From Zantedeschia hybrid cultivar (lineage: Eukaryota; Streptophyta; Magnoliopsida; Alismatales; Araceae): a stretch of DNA of 64,000 nucleotides. The notes beneath the pieces are model-generated. The model was given only the letters and a program-made list of their open reading frames with translations, was not told the DNA's origin and did no database searches. The stretch covers positions 24,933,879 through 24,997,878 of the forward strand of contig JARZZO010000003.1 of NCBI GenBank assembly GCA_030544215.1, read 5' to 3'. A program made the translations under genes and the position numbers. Shown piece after piece: positions 21,396-33,258 of this stretch (position 1 is the stretch's first letter; each line of letters opens with the position of its first letter).

Positions 21396-22109
21396 CTAGA
21401 GGGACACTGGTAATCCCGAAAAGCTCATCATGGATCGCACCATGTCCAACAAGGTGCGATTCCTCCTTTCTGATACACCATTCATCTGTGGTGTATATGG
21501 AGGGGTCAGCTGAGAAAGGATACTATTATCCTTTAAGAATTGTGTGAAGTTAGTACTCAAGTATTCTCCTCCTCGACCTGATCGAAGAGCTTTAATACTC
21601 TTTCCTAATTGCTTCTCTACCTCATTCTTGAACTCCTTGAACTTCTCAAATGCTTCCGACTTGTACTTCATTAAGTACACATAGCCAAATCTTGAGAAGT
21701 CATCGGTGAACGTGATGAAGTATGAAAAGCCACCTTTGGCTTGGGTGGATATTGGACCACATACATCCGAATATATTAGTTCTAGAATGTCCTCGGCACG
21801 TTCTCCATGTCCAGTAAATGGAGATTTTGTCATCTTTCCCATAAGGCAGGATTCGCATGTTGCAAACGATTCATAATCGAATGCTGTTAAGTAACCATGC
21901 TTGTGCAACTTTTGCAACCTGCTTTCGCCAATGTGCCCAAGTCTACAATGCCACATGTAGGCTTGGTTCACACAATTCTTGCTCTTCTTAAGAACATTAT
22001 CAATATGAAGATTGTAATAAGAAACATCTAATAGATATAGACCGTTGACTAAAGATGCTGAAACTATTGATTTATTACCATAATAAATCGAACAACTTTC
22101 TATTCTCAA
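21396..22109 (-). pseudogene. Copia integrase, second catalytic Asp missing
   Basis: The GAG-pre-integrase zinc region has the HHCC pattern (MWHCRLGHIGESRLQKL, later CESC). The core has YSDVCGPIS (first Asp), FTDDFSRFGYVYLMKYKS and SERRNRTLLDMVRSMM (Glu). The usual LRSDRGGEY reads LRSGRGGEY, so the second of the D,D,E residues is Gly. The enzyme would be inactive even if translated. Confidence 0.87.
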
Positions 22110-22737
22110 TAGTCAACCTATATCCTATATTGTCCAAACAAGATATTGATATGATGTTCTTTATTATGCTAGGAACATAATAACAATCTTCCAATAGTAA
22201 GGTGTCTCCCGATGGAAGCTTGAGGTTTGCTGTCCCAACAGCAATCGCCGCAACTTTTGCGCCGTTTCCTAGCCTCAATTCTACCTCACCTTGTCTCAGC
22301 TTGCGCTTACTTGTCAGCATCTGCACATCATGGCAGATATGAGAAGCATATCCGGTATCTAATACCCACGATGTTGAATCTCTAACTGATAAGTTAATAT
22401 CTATCATATAGATATCTGAAGCTTCAGACAGCTTCACTCTTCCATGAGCTTTATCGTTAAGGAACTCCTTACAGTTCCTTTTCCAGTGACCATACTGCTT
22501 ATAGTAGAAGCAGTCACCCTTCACTACTCTTTTACCTTTGTCCTTCGATCCTTTATCATTAGCTGTCATCTCTGCTTCAGGGGCATCTGATGCCGATTCA
22601 GCAGGAGGATCAGCTCCATGGACAAAGTTATTGTGCTCAGATCTGAAGACATTCTTCAGGTTTCTGAACCAATCTGAGTAGATCAGGTAAGTCAAAACGG
22701 CATCAAGTATGCCACGGAATGAGTTATTCGACGACAT
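22075..22737 (-). pseudogene. Copia gag (internally deleted) and protease
   Basis: ATG at 22737-22735 starts MSSNNSFRGILDAVLTYL. After about 35 residues the middle of Gag is missing and the frame passes directly to a hydrophilic linker and a knuckle, CFYYKQYGHWKRNC, in which the second zinc Cys is Tyr. Protease follows as WVLDTGYASHIC, with DTG kept. Compare 1-617, where the deleted Gag middle is present. The frame overlaps the start of the integrase frame. The element could move only in trans, if at all. Confidence 0.87.
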
Positions 22738-25632
22738 AATTCCCTACAGGAGATAAGTAAAATCTATTTAGCAGATGTTCAATTATTAAATTTTAAAACA
22801 AGACATGTCTTTTGTTCAAGTTTAACTCCCACTAATTTTCGACGGACTATATAACCCTCAGTTATACAGAACGGGAGACACCGACAGTCTCCTAGTGGGG
22901 ATCAGAATCTCAATGACTTGTACTACAGCCTTGTGGATAGCACAACAAACTGTAATACAATCAGAGAGCACCCAACTCATGGGACTTGCAACTCCTTGCA
23001 ATATCTGATCATAGCTTCGGTCCCCAGAGATTTAATGGTCTTGTGGATAGCACAACAAACCACTAATTCTGGTCTAAGCTAACCATCGTTACGCGACAAG
23101 CATAGATTTGCATGTAGCCCTTGTGGATAGCACAACAAAGCTACATGATTCCTCTACCCCGATCTATAGGCATCTAATGCCATAGCCACAGTTTCTCCTC
23201 CCAATTAAGCAGGCCTTGTGGATAGCACAACAAACCTGCCTAAAGTGATTCAAATCCTATGACTATAACGATGGTGGACCACGCGGTAAGTTCTTAACTA
23301 CTCGCGTTACGGCTTAGAGTTTATCTGAGGGTATTTAGATAACTTTTATCTTGGTCTCTCCTAGGTGATAGTATATAAATATATCGTATATATTTACTAA
23401 ATACTATAACCTGCTTTGATTCATAATCAAAAAATAAACAATGCATCTCATACATGTCATTAGTGTGGTCATGGATAGCACAGTGGGTTTGACTGGAGCC
23501 AACAGTCAAACGCACACACAATCTAATCATAACATTTACATTAAATATCTTGCAATCACATAGGCAAGAGATCTCCATCTTTTCGCCTTCTTGGTTGTAG
23601 TTGTGGATCGTCCTCGCTCCTTCCTCGGTTGCCTCGCTCATATTACATTTAAATTCTAGTATTTACAAGTAAATTGAAGAAGGCCTTATGGCGAGTACAA
23701 GAGAGAGAGGGAGGTAGAAATACATCGGAGTATGAGAGAGAGAGGTGCGCAGACCTCTATTTATTAACAATTAATAAAAATCATACATCCACGATCCACA
23801 CAATCCATCATTCATCACATGAACAATTAAATAAGTGCATATCCATGACCACGGTATGTTTTAAATATCCCACACATGATTCAGCGCATCACATGGCTAA
23901 AACAAATGAGTTTTCAAAAATAGATAAGTTTTGGCTTTCAAAAAGCTGGGATCCAATCAAAATTGGTGTTTGAATTTCGAAAACTCATTTTATTAACTTA
24001 ACATGCAATTAAATCTAAATTTAAAAGCATTAAACACACATCACATGCGCACACACTCCGAATTAATAATTCCAGATTATTCCATACAAATTAGAACAAT
24101 TCTAATAATCTAACACTTAGATTAAGCCCCATTAATAATCTAACAATTAGACTATTTTAAAGACTAATCTAACTCTTAGATTAATCCAATGAAATTAATC
24201 ATTAATTTATCACATAAATTAATAATTAACTTTAATTTATTTATTAATTATCAATCTAACAATTAAAGTAGATAATTAATAAGTGTTAATCACTAATTTA
24301 ACTATTAAACTAATAATTAACACAAATGAACAGTTAACCACTAATCTAACTCTTAGATTAGTAAAAATTAATTAATTATTAATTTAACTTTTAAATCAAT
24401 AATTAATAACATCTAATTAAACCATTTAACCAGTTAATTAAAGTTAATTATCAATTTAACATTTAAATTAACAATTAACAACAATTAACTAATATATATA
24501 TATATACTAACTTAACATTGAAATTATTCAATTAAAAATTAATTATTAATTTAACTTTTAAATTAATAACTAACTCTAATTGATGAATAATTAGATGATT
24601 AAATAATTAAAAATCTAAAATTTAGATTATAACTATTAACCACTAATTATAATTCCTTAAATTAGCCATATAAAGGTTAATAATTAATTTAACAATTAAA
24701 TTAACATTAACTCGAATTAATTAACAACAAATTGCTAATTAATAATCCCTTAATTGACTTAATGATTCAAAATCATTAATAAAAGCCCAATTTAAAATTC
24801 AAAACACTTTTGAACATTTTAAAATTAAAATCAAATTTTAATTCAATTTTAAATAGGCAATAGGGGATTAAACTAATTAATTGAAAAATGGCAATTAGGC
24901 TCAGCCCAACAGGACCTTGGCTCGGGTCTAATTTAGTCCCATGGCTCAGTCAACTGACTGAGCCAGGGCTCGGGCCAGGCCCGAGCCACCCAACAGTGGG
25001 CTTGAACCCTGGCGACACCCAGGCTTGGGCCCGGTTCTCCCAGAAACCGGCCCGACCGACCGGTCCAACCGGTCGGTCCAAACCTTTCTTCAACCTCCAG
25101 CCCGAGCCCCATCTATGCAGGAACCCTAGGCGCTGGCGGCAGGGTTGCTGGAGGGAAGTCGCCGGCGGCCGGCCCGACGTCGCTCCCGGCACCGGCGATG
25201 CCACCGGTGCCGGCCGGCACACCGGCGGTGCCCCAATGAAGCAGCCCGAGCCCATTAATCTCCCCAAAAATAAACTGGTTTTTATTCCTTAAAACCGGGG
25301 ATAAAGATGAAGGGGCTCCCACTGGCCATCTCTATCAACCTCACTATCGCCGGTGACTGATCCGGTGGTGGCCGGCGGTGCCTCTTAGAGGATCTGGGGC
25401 ACAGGCCCACATCCCCAACACTTGGGGAGTCCAGACGAAGCCGCAGTAAACCCGGTTCCTCGTCCAACGAAGAACATCAAAATAATAATTAATTTTATGC
25501 AAAATTAAGCGATCGAATCGCAGAAATCATCATATGATCATTAACTTCGCATAAAATCAAAACGATGCATGGAATAATATCATGGAAGATTTAATTTCGA
25601 AGACCGAAAAGGGACGAGAAATAGTGGAACCT
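22738..25632 (-). mobile_element. Long copia 5' leader (about 2.9 kb)
   Basis: The leader lies between PBS (25633) and gag ATG (22737). From its RNA 5' side it holds a GC-rich part (about 24890-25400), a very AT-rich part of AATTAA-type words (about 24000-24890, with a short TA run near 24490), a short ORF from ATG 23641 (MSEATEEGARTIHNYNQEG), and the stem-loop array. Just before gag the transcript strand reads TTACTTATCTCCTGTAG, which resembles a 3' splice site; splicing is not shown. ORFs across the GC-rich part are not credible. Confidence 0.75.
22918..23243 (-). other. Leader stem-loop array with constant loop and changing stems
   Basis: Four units share the loop core CTTGTGGATAGCACAACAA. 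Arms: 22918-22928 with 22950-22960; 23028-23039 with 23059-23070; 23111-23118 with 23140-23147; 23205-23213 with 23235-23243. Arm sequences differ (TTGTACTACAG, AGATTTAATGGT, CATGTAGC, TTAAGCAGG) yet each pairs with its own partner. Three mismatches are A-C on the plus strand, which become G-U pairs on the minus strand, the transcript of this element; a fourth (T-T, unit 2) does not. Within the loop TTGTG and CACAA can also pair. The array ends about 180 nt upstream of gag. Confidence 0.75.
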
Positions 25633-25645
25633 GGCTCTGATACCA
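25633..25645 (-). other. Copia primer-binding site, initiator Met tRNA
   Basis: GGCTCTGATACCA on the plus strand, adjacent to the 5' LTR at 25647, complements the 3' end of initiator-Met tRNA. Confidence 0.9.
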
Positions 25646-25646
25646 C

Positions 25647-27177
25647 TGTTGGGTTTTCTCGGTTTCTCCGGATCGCATACGCAGCGGAAACCAAAAAAAT
25701 ACAGCGATCCGTTCCCGTTTCGAAATCTAAAATACAAGATAATCGGATTATCTGTTCTCACCGTGTGCAGATTCGAATCCGCAGCCGTTTGGTTCCGTCG
25801 GTGCGACACCGCAAGCCGCGCAAGCGCCCAGCCTCTAGCGAAGTCCACGCGATCCTCCTCGCGACGGATATCCTCGAGTTCCTCATTCTTCGCAGCCCAC
25901 AAAGCCTCCACCGGTCGCCGCAATGTTCGCCGCAGCGTGCGGACGATTTCCCGTCGAACGGGATTCGGAGAAGCGGCGGAGCAGATCTGGATCTGCCTGG
26001 GCGCCAGAGAAAGACAGAAACTAAGGAGGGGCGGCTAGGGTTAGCAGCAGCTTGGCCTACTCAGCCCGTTCGCTATGTTTTATACTCCCCGCGCGGTTTT
26101 TCATAAAAACCCCCGGTTTGTATAAAACCCACTTATTTATCCATCGCTTTGAGAATCATTTGCGTATGACCCTCTAGGCCCAAGTACCAGTCCAGTTAAT
26201 GGCCCAACAGGCCCAGTGACTCCTCACTGGCTTTATTAATTAATTAATAACCCTTTATTAATCAATTAATCAATCGAATTGATGTCGCACATCGAATTCG
26301 AACGGGCCTCCGATCACGTTGGGTGCCAAGCAACACCGCGTGAACCTGGAAGGTATTTGGGGTTAAGTAACCCACTCTTGGAACCTTTCCGCCGACAGTT
26401 ACCGCGTGGATATAATCCTTCATTCGTACAATGCTCTCGAGTCAACTCAGGGTATGGCGAGTTGTCAAACCCTAACCGGTCGACTCACTTGGATTGGATG
26501 CCGCTGATGAATATCGGAAAACTCCTTTTTCGATATTATCGTCCGCCCTGGCCAGGGACTTTCGCGCATCCTTCCTAGAACATTCTCTCTTTAAGTACCG
26601 AGAGCGAATGATTCCTTATTGACACACAATTCCCTTCGACAGTATTTCGCTGTACCCAATCCTTGGCGTATTAGAATCCCATGGATAGAGATTTGTAAGC
26701 CAAGGTCAAAGCACAGAAGTCCACCGCCAAGGTGTCCTTGGTGTTTCAGGTCCGAGGATCATCCACGCAACTGCGACAATAGAATCAAGCTCGTTGACAG
26801 TGAGGTACAATACCATCCAGCGATTCAGTCGGATCAGTTCAGTGAACTCATTCTCTAATGAGCACCTACAGATTCGCCTTAGTGTCTCCACACAAGTGAC
26901 TTATGAGATCAGTCACCCTCATCATATGAGCAGGAGTAATCTGTACTAGTCTAATCGGATATCCGATGTCCTTCTCGGATATCCTCCGACTATGAACGAT
27001 TAAGAATATGTGTGTTTAAGTGATTAGTCTCATTAGTATGATCTCATCATAATCTGATCATCATAGCACATATTCACGGACTTCATTATGAAACGATAAT
27101 TAATATTATGCCATTTTATTAATAAATTGAACGAGATTTACATAGTCAGATTGGCTTGGAGGCCACCTAAACTAACA
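25647..27177 (-). repeat. Copia 5' LTR (minus orientation)
   Basis: It runs TGTTGGGTTTTC to ACTAACA, 1531 bp, closely similar to 17823-19346, followed by TSD TGAGC at 27178-27182. Confidence 0.92.
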
Positions 27178-27182
27178 TGAGC

Positions 27183-27780
27183 AGCATCAGGCAGATCCAT
27201 GTGATGAACATTGGAAGGCTGTGAAATGTATCCTTAAGTACTTGAGAAGAGCTAAGGATATGTTTCTAGTATATGGAGGAGGAGACTTAAAGCTGCAAGG
27301 ATACACTGATTCAAGTTTTTAGTCTGATCTAGATGACAGCAAGTCAACATTAGGATTTGTCTTCACACTCAACGGGGGGGCAGTGAGCTGGAAAAGTTCC
27401 AAGCAGGAAACTACTGTTGATTCGACAATGGAAGCTGAGTATATTGTTGCTACTGAAGCCGCCAAAGAAGCTGTCTGGATGAAAAAATTCATCGACGATC
27501 TTGGTGTAGTGGAAAGTATCTCTGGTCCCGTCCTACTACTATGTAACAACAATGGGGCGATTGCTCAAGCGAAAGAACGAGGTATCATCAGAAGTCGAAG
27601 CATATTCTGTGGTGCTTTCATTGGATCACAGAGATTATAGCTCGAGGAGATGTCGTAATGGAAAGAGTTCCTTCAACCGACAATATAGCAGATCTACTGA
27701 CAAAGCCTTTATCTCAAAATGTCTTTGAGCGTCACTTAGGGAATATGGGCATTCTGTATAAAAGTGATTGGCTTTAGTCC
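27183..27780 (+). pseudogene. Copia RNase H, older element, right part
   Basis: It continues the RT cut at 17822. It contains VSWKSSKQETTVDSTMEAEY, EAAKEAVWMKKFIDDLGVV and a decayed C-terminus ending near LLTKPLSQNVFERH. Stops and shifts are present. Joining 17817 to 27183 restores the expected order after the ALSIMS residues. Confidence 0.85.
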
Positions 27781-29360
27781 AAGTGGGAGATTGTTAGTAT
27801 TGGATGGCCCGCAAGCCAATCCGACACTATGTATTATTCAGATTATTAATAAAATGGCAATATTTCATTGTGTGTAATTAATTTGATCTATGTTTATCGT
27901 ATCATGATGAAGTCCATGAATATGTGCAATAGTCTTTGGATTATGATGATATCATAATTACGGGACCAAAGACTTATAAACACGTGTTCTTAATTATTCC
28001 TAGTCGGAAGATGTTTGAGAAGGACATCAAACATCCGGATAGACCAATACAGGTTTCTTCAGCTTATGTGATGAGGGTGACTGATCCTATAAGTCACTTG
28101 TGTGGAGACACTATGCTGGACCTGTAGGTGCTCATTAGGTAATGAATTCACTGAATTGATCTGACCATGAATCGCTGGATGGTATATACCTCACTGTTAA
28201 CCAGCTCGATTCTTTTGTCACGGTTGCATAGATGATCCTTGAACCTGAGACACTAAAGATACCTTGTTGGTACATCTTTGAGCTTTGACTTTGACTAACG
28301 AATCCCTAACCATGAGTTATCAATAAGTCAAATAATCGGGTTCAGGGAAATGCCCTCGAAGGTAATTGTGTGTTCAATATGGGATCATCCGCTCTCGATA
28401 TTATGAGAGAGAATGTTCCGGGAATGATGCGCTTAAGTCCCTGGCCAGGGCGGACTCTATATCAGATAAAGAGTTATCCGATATAGATTAGCGGCATCTG
28501 ATTCAAGTGAATCGACCGGCTAGGGTTTAACAGTAAACCATTTCCTAAGTCGATTCGGGAACATTGCACGGATGAAAGATTATATCCGCGCGCTAACCGA
28601 TGACAAAAAGGTTCTAATAGAGGATTGCGATAACCCCAATGCCATCTAGGATTATGCGATGTTGCTTGACATCCATTATGATCGGAAGCTCGTCCGAATT
28701 TACTGTGGGACATTAAATTCGGCTGATTAATCAAAATAATGATATTAATTAATTCAGTGGGTCCGTAAAGAGTTACTAGACTTAATGAGCCATTAACTGG
28801 ACTGGTATTGGGCTTAGAGGGTCACACGCAAAAGGTTTTCAAGTCGATGGATAATTTGACGGGATTTCGGATAAGTGTGGATTTTTGTGAAAAACCGCAA
28901 AAATACTTATTATAAAAGAACGGACGCTAGGTCGGGGGCCAGCAACCCTGACCTAGCCGCTGTCCTCTCTCTCTCTTGGACGCACCTCTCGAGGCCGGCC
29001 CCCTGGAGGCTCTGCTCCGGCTCCCGACAGCTTTGCTTCTCGTTTGACGGGAGTTTCCAAATCCGCATGTCACGGCGGATTACGCGTAACCAGACGGGAT
29101 CTGCGGACGCCACATCGAGCGAGGAGGTGAGGACGATTCATTGTGAGGAGAACCACGTGGATACTGCTAGAGGCCGGGCACCTGCGCGGCTTGCGGCATC
29201 GCTCCGACAGAACCAAAGAACGAATGCGGATTCGAATCCGAGCAAGGTAAATATGATTTACCGCTTAAGCTTTTTGTTGACCGAAATAGGACGGATCCGT
29301 TCCCGAATAGATTTTTTTGCTGCGTTTTTCGGACGGATCTTAACACAGCGAAACCCAACA
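27781..29360 (+). repeat. PPT and 3' LTR of the older copia element
   Basis: The PPT AAGTGGGAGAT at 27781-27791 leads into an LTR running TGTTAGTATTGG to AAACCCAACA (27792-29360, 1569 bp), in plus orientation. It is clearly related to, but more diverged from, the other LTRs of the family. Confidence 0.88.
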
Positions 29361-30032
29361 TACCTTTGGAATCATAACCTCCCGCCCAAAGGTGAAAGCC
29401 CAGGCATTCCTAGCCGACATCAATGCACCGACCCACTCATGGTTCGATTTCTCCGAAGGCCATGCCCTCGGCCCTCGGAGTAGGGGGACTAGTGAGAGTG
29501 CCCAGTTTCACTGGCCCATTTGTTAGGTGCGCCGGATCGCTAAGGGCTGCCCTTGCTCGCTACAAAAGTCCGGTGGGCCTTTCAACTGGTAGGCCCACGA
29601 ACCTAGGCTCCAATAGGGAGCGTCCCGATCCGAGACGGATCCCATTGCCCTGGAGGTACCAAGAAACTTTTTGCCGAAGGAACTCTCCTCCATATCAACT
29701 CCAGAGCAGATAAGGGAAAGCTAGAACCCCGTTCCATACCGGGAACAGGCCTAACTTATCGTAATACGCTCCCCATTCGAACTCAGCTACGGCCTCAGAT
29801 ATGCCCCTATAAAAGGGCCCCCCTGATACCCTCAGAAAGGTATGTCCTACACTAGATCCTCTATCTTCTCCTTGTCCCTACACTTTCTAACTTAGGCATC
29901 GGAGGGGGTTCCCCCAGATCGCAATCGGGGTCTCCTCTGACCTAGTGTCTGTTTTGTAAGAGCACGAGGAGTTTTTGTGATCCAAGGAACCCTGACCGTC
30001 TGATCTAGAGCAGATGAATCTCCTCCCCAACA
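29361..30032 (+). repeat. Tat-type gypsy LTR remnant
   Basis: The stretch around 29809 (CTATAAAAGG, TATA-like) to 30032 parallels the LTR at 40437-41055. Shared parts are CTAACTTAGGCATCG, a short hairpin-like AGGGGG segment and GACCTAGTGTCT, and both end CCAACA or CAACA. No PBS follows, so it is a 3' LTR or solo LTR. Its left end was lost at the copia LTR. Confidence 0.65.
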
Positions 30033-31221
30033 ACACAAATTCATGAACTTCACTATGAAGTGGTATATTCGAATTACACATAAAGAATATGATGCCTTTA
30101 TTATTATTAAAAAAATAAATACGAAAGTTATATGATTGGCCTGACGGACGTACAAAACTAGCAGTTCTCTGGTCCTACAAAATAAGAAAAGGACCAATGG
30201 CTCTCATAGCTCTTGGTGGGGGAAAACTCTATGATGGTTAAGTTAGCTTGATCCTTTGATTGGAACGAGAAGCGAATAGCTCCTATGACATCACTTATAT
30301 GGACTAGGAGATCCAATGGGCATGTCCCTTTTTCTTGGAAGCCCATTAAGGTATTTATCTAGTGCCTGTAGTAGAGGGAGGCATATGGGTACGTGTCTAT
30401 GATAGGTGCTTGTAGTTGACTGGGCCTCGGAGTAGATGGCAGTGTGATCGGAAGTAGCATTAGAGAGGGCTGCCCACATATCACACTCCAATACCTATGT
30501 CATACCGCCATTTTTTCGTAGGATTAGATGCAATGTAATGACATGCGCCTCCCGATACACCAAAGAGAAATGCTTACTACAATCCATAGAGTAATGCTTA
30601 CTGCAATCCATCCCCCCCCCCTCCAACTGTAATGGGGACAATGCAATGAGTAAACAATTTTCTTTTAATTCTTTCCAGGACGTCTAATTTTTTTTTACCC
30701 ACTGGCAATGCCCCCATTGGAATTAAGGTGGGCATTGTAGCTGGTATTACTTATACGCCAAATAAGATAAGGTGTAGATCGAGTTCATGGAGGTCATATG
30801 ACTCCTCTTGTCGTTAACTGTGACATATTAAATGAGGGCCCTTGGGTGTGTCAAAATAGGCGTAGCTCGTCCCTTGCCCTACACTAGGCTAGTCCTCGAG
30901 AAGGTGCTTGTTCACTGGCCACCTAACATCCCGAGGAATCAGAGGATTTTCTTGGAGGTCCCTGTAGGTCATGGTCGTTAGGATGGTTGAGGAAAATATA
31001 TTCCCGACTTTCCTGGTGTGCCATTAGCCTACAAGGAGGCCGCGAGGAGCTTCCAAGGGCATTGTCTTACCTTGATGAGTAGCTTAGTGATCGATGTGGG
31101 CCTTAACCTTTATCTTGGAGCCTTACAAATCATTGGGGGTCGAGGGAGACATGCGCCTGACCTTAACAGGAGGCCAGTGCACTTTGGTAATCCCCTTAAG
31201 GACTCTTGAAGGTGTGAAGGT
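30033..31221. other. Unassigned sequence, no gene
   Basis: Only short ORFs without recognisable domains occur here. A run of C lies near 30607-30618. It may be decayed transposon, but I cannot assign it. Confidence 0.4.
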
Positions 31222-32770
31222 TGTTGGGTTTTCGGCATTTCTCCAGATCGCGAATGCAGCATAATAAACAAAATAAAATATGCGATATGTTTCCCGTTTC
31301 GATAAAACTGAAACGATTATCAGATAATCGGTTCTTACCGTGTGCGGATTCAAATCCGCAACCGATCGGTTCCGTCGGTGTGACACCGTAAGCCGCGCAA
31401 GCGTCCGGCCTCTAGCGGAGTCCACGCGATCCTCCTCGCGATAGATATCCTCACGTTCCTAGTTCTTCGCAGCTCACGAAATCTCCGCCGTTCGCCGCAA
31501 CGATCGTCGCAACGTGCGGATGATTTCCCGTCAAACGGGAGTCGAAGAAGCGGCGGAGTAGATCCGGAGATCCCGATTCTTCTGGGGCACCAGAGAGAGA
31601 GAGAAAGAGAGGAGGGGGCGGCTAAGGTTAGCAGTAGCTTGGCCCGTTTGCTATATTTTATACTAACCGCGCAGTTTTTCATAAAAACTCCCGGTTAATA
31701 TAAAACCTACTTATTTATCCATCGCCTTGAGAATCATTTGCGTGTGACCCTCTAGGCCCAATAACCAGTCCGATTAATGGCTCAATAAACCCAGTGACTC
31801 CTCACTGGCCTGATTAATCAATTAATAACTCATATTAATTAATTAATCAATCGAATCAATATCGCACATCAAATTCGATCGGGCCTCCGATCACGTTGGG
31901 TGCTAAGCAACACCGCGTGAACCCGGAATGTATCGGGATTAAGTAACCCACTTCTGGAATCTTTCTGTCAACAATTGCCGCGTGGATATAATCTTTCATT
32001 CGTACAATGCTCTCGAGTCAACTCAGGGTATGGTGTACTGTCAAATCCTAATCGGTCAACTCACTTGGATTGGATGCCGCTGATGAATATTGGAAAACTC
32101 CTTTCTCGATATTATCATTCGCCCTGGTCAGGAACTTTCGCGCATCCTTCCCAGAGTATTCTCTCTCAGGGTACTGAGAGCGAATGATTCTTTATTGACA
32201 CACAATTCCCTTCGACGATATTCCGTTCTATCCGATCCTTGGCTATTTAGAATTCCGTGGTTAGAGATTCATAAACCAAGGTCAAAGCATAGAAGTCCAC
32301 CGACAAGGTGTCCTTGATGTCTCAGGTCCGAGGACCATCCACACAACTACAACAATAGAATCAAGTTGGTTGATAGTGAGGTACAATACTATCCAGCAAT
32401 TCAGTCGGATCAGTTCAGTGAACTCATTCTCTAATGAGCACCTATAGATTCACCTTAGTGTCTCTACACAAGTGACTATGAGATCAGTCACCCTCATCTT
32501 ATGAGAAGGAGTAATCTGTACTAGTCTATCCGGATATCCGATGTCCTTCTCGGATATCCTCCGACTAGAAACTATTAAGAATATGTATGTTTAAGTGATC
32601 AGTCTCATTAGTATGATCTCATTATAATCTGATCATTATCGCACATATTCATGGACTTCATTATGAGACGCTCATAACGAATTATACATAATAAATATAA
32701 TGTCATTATATATTAATAAATGAATGAGATTACAAAGTCATATTGGCTTGTAGGCCACCTAAGATTAACA
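31222..32770 (-). mobile_element. Solo copia LTR
   Basis: It runs TGTTGGGTTTTC to GATTAACA, 1549 bp, homologous along its length to the copia LTRs at 17823 and 25647. It is flanked by perfect 5-bp repeats AAGGT (31217-31221 and 32771-32775), with no internal region. It is the product of recombination between the two LTRs of one element. Confidence 0.9.
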
Positions 32771-32861
32771 AAGGTGACTGATCAACTCAGACTTACTATA
32801 TCCCGAGGAGTTCTAGGCCTTGATTAGCTTACTAGGCCTAAGGATCGGACAGATTGAACTA

Positions 32862-33258
32862 AAAATCTGATTAGAAGGATCGGACGGCTACGGTGCAGCT
32901 CGACATAGTAGGTGGGCATCAATTTTTCTTTTTTGTTTGGATTTTTAAAAAATTTTGGAGCGTTCGATTAAAAGTCGGATGATACAGCTGAGTTGCTCGG
33001 ATCGGCTTTGACTCGGCTATATATATATTTTTTTTAAAAATTAATGAACACCTCGATTTGCATGCAAAAATTTTAAAAAAAGTTTTTTTAAAAAAATTAT
33101 ACATCCGGATCAAGGCCAACCGGAACAACTCGATTGTACCGTCCGATTGTTAATCGGATGCACTAAAAAATTTAAAAAATCTGAACAAAAAAAAAAAATC
33201 AATGCCCACCCACCCTGTCGGGTTGCACAACAACCGTCCGATCCAATCGGATCTGGCG
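32862..33258. repeat. Long imperfect inverted repeat (MITE-like or foldback)
   Basis: The left arm from about 32862 pairs with the right arm ending about 33258, centred on the TGCATGCA palindrome at 33059-33066. Matching blocks include GGTGGGCAT (32911) with ATGCCCACC (to 33210), GGATCGGACGG (32877) with CCGTCCGATCC (33234), and a region of Ts and As on both sides. Arms are near 190 bp with scattered mismatches. No TSD was identified. Confidence 0.7.

Larger units (their letters stand above)
17823..27177 (-). mobile_element. Complete Ty1/copia element inserted in an older relative
   Basis: It has two LTRs (17823-19346 and 25647-27177), PBS, PPT, TSD TGAGC and the copia order gag, protease, integrase, RT, RNase H on the minus strand. 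The pol sequence resembles the Angela/Tork part of the copia tree; the clade is a judgement by eye. It carries an unusually long leader (about 2.9 kb). It lies in opposite orientation within a copy of its own family. It is non-functional: stops, a gag deletion and a lost integrase catalytic residue. Confidence 0.92.

Noticed and set aside
24888..25292. 134-codon ORF in the GC-rich part of the copia leader
   Set aside because: Low-complexity Gly/Pro/Arg sequence, antisense to the element, no motif.
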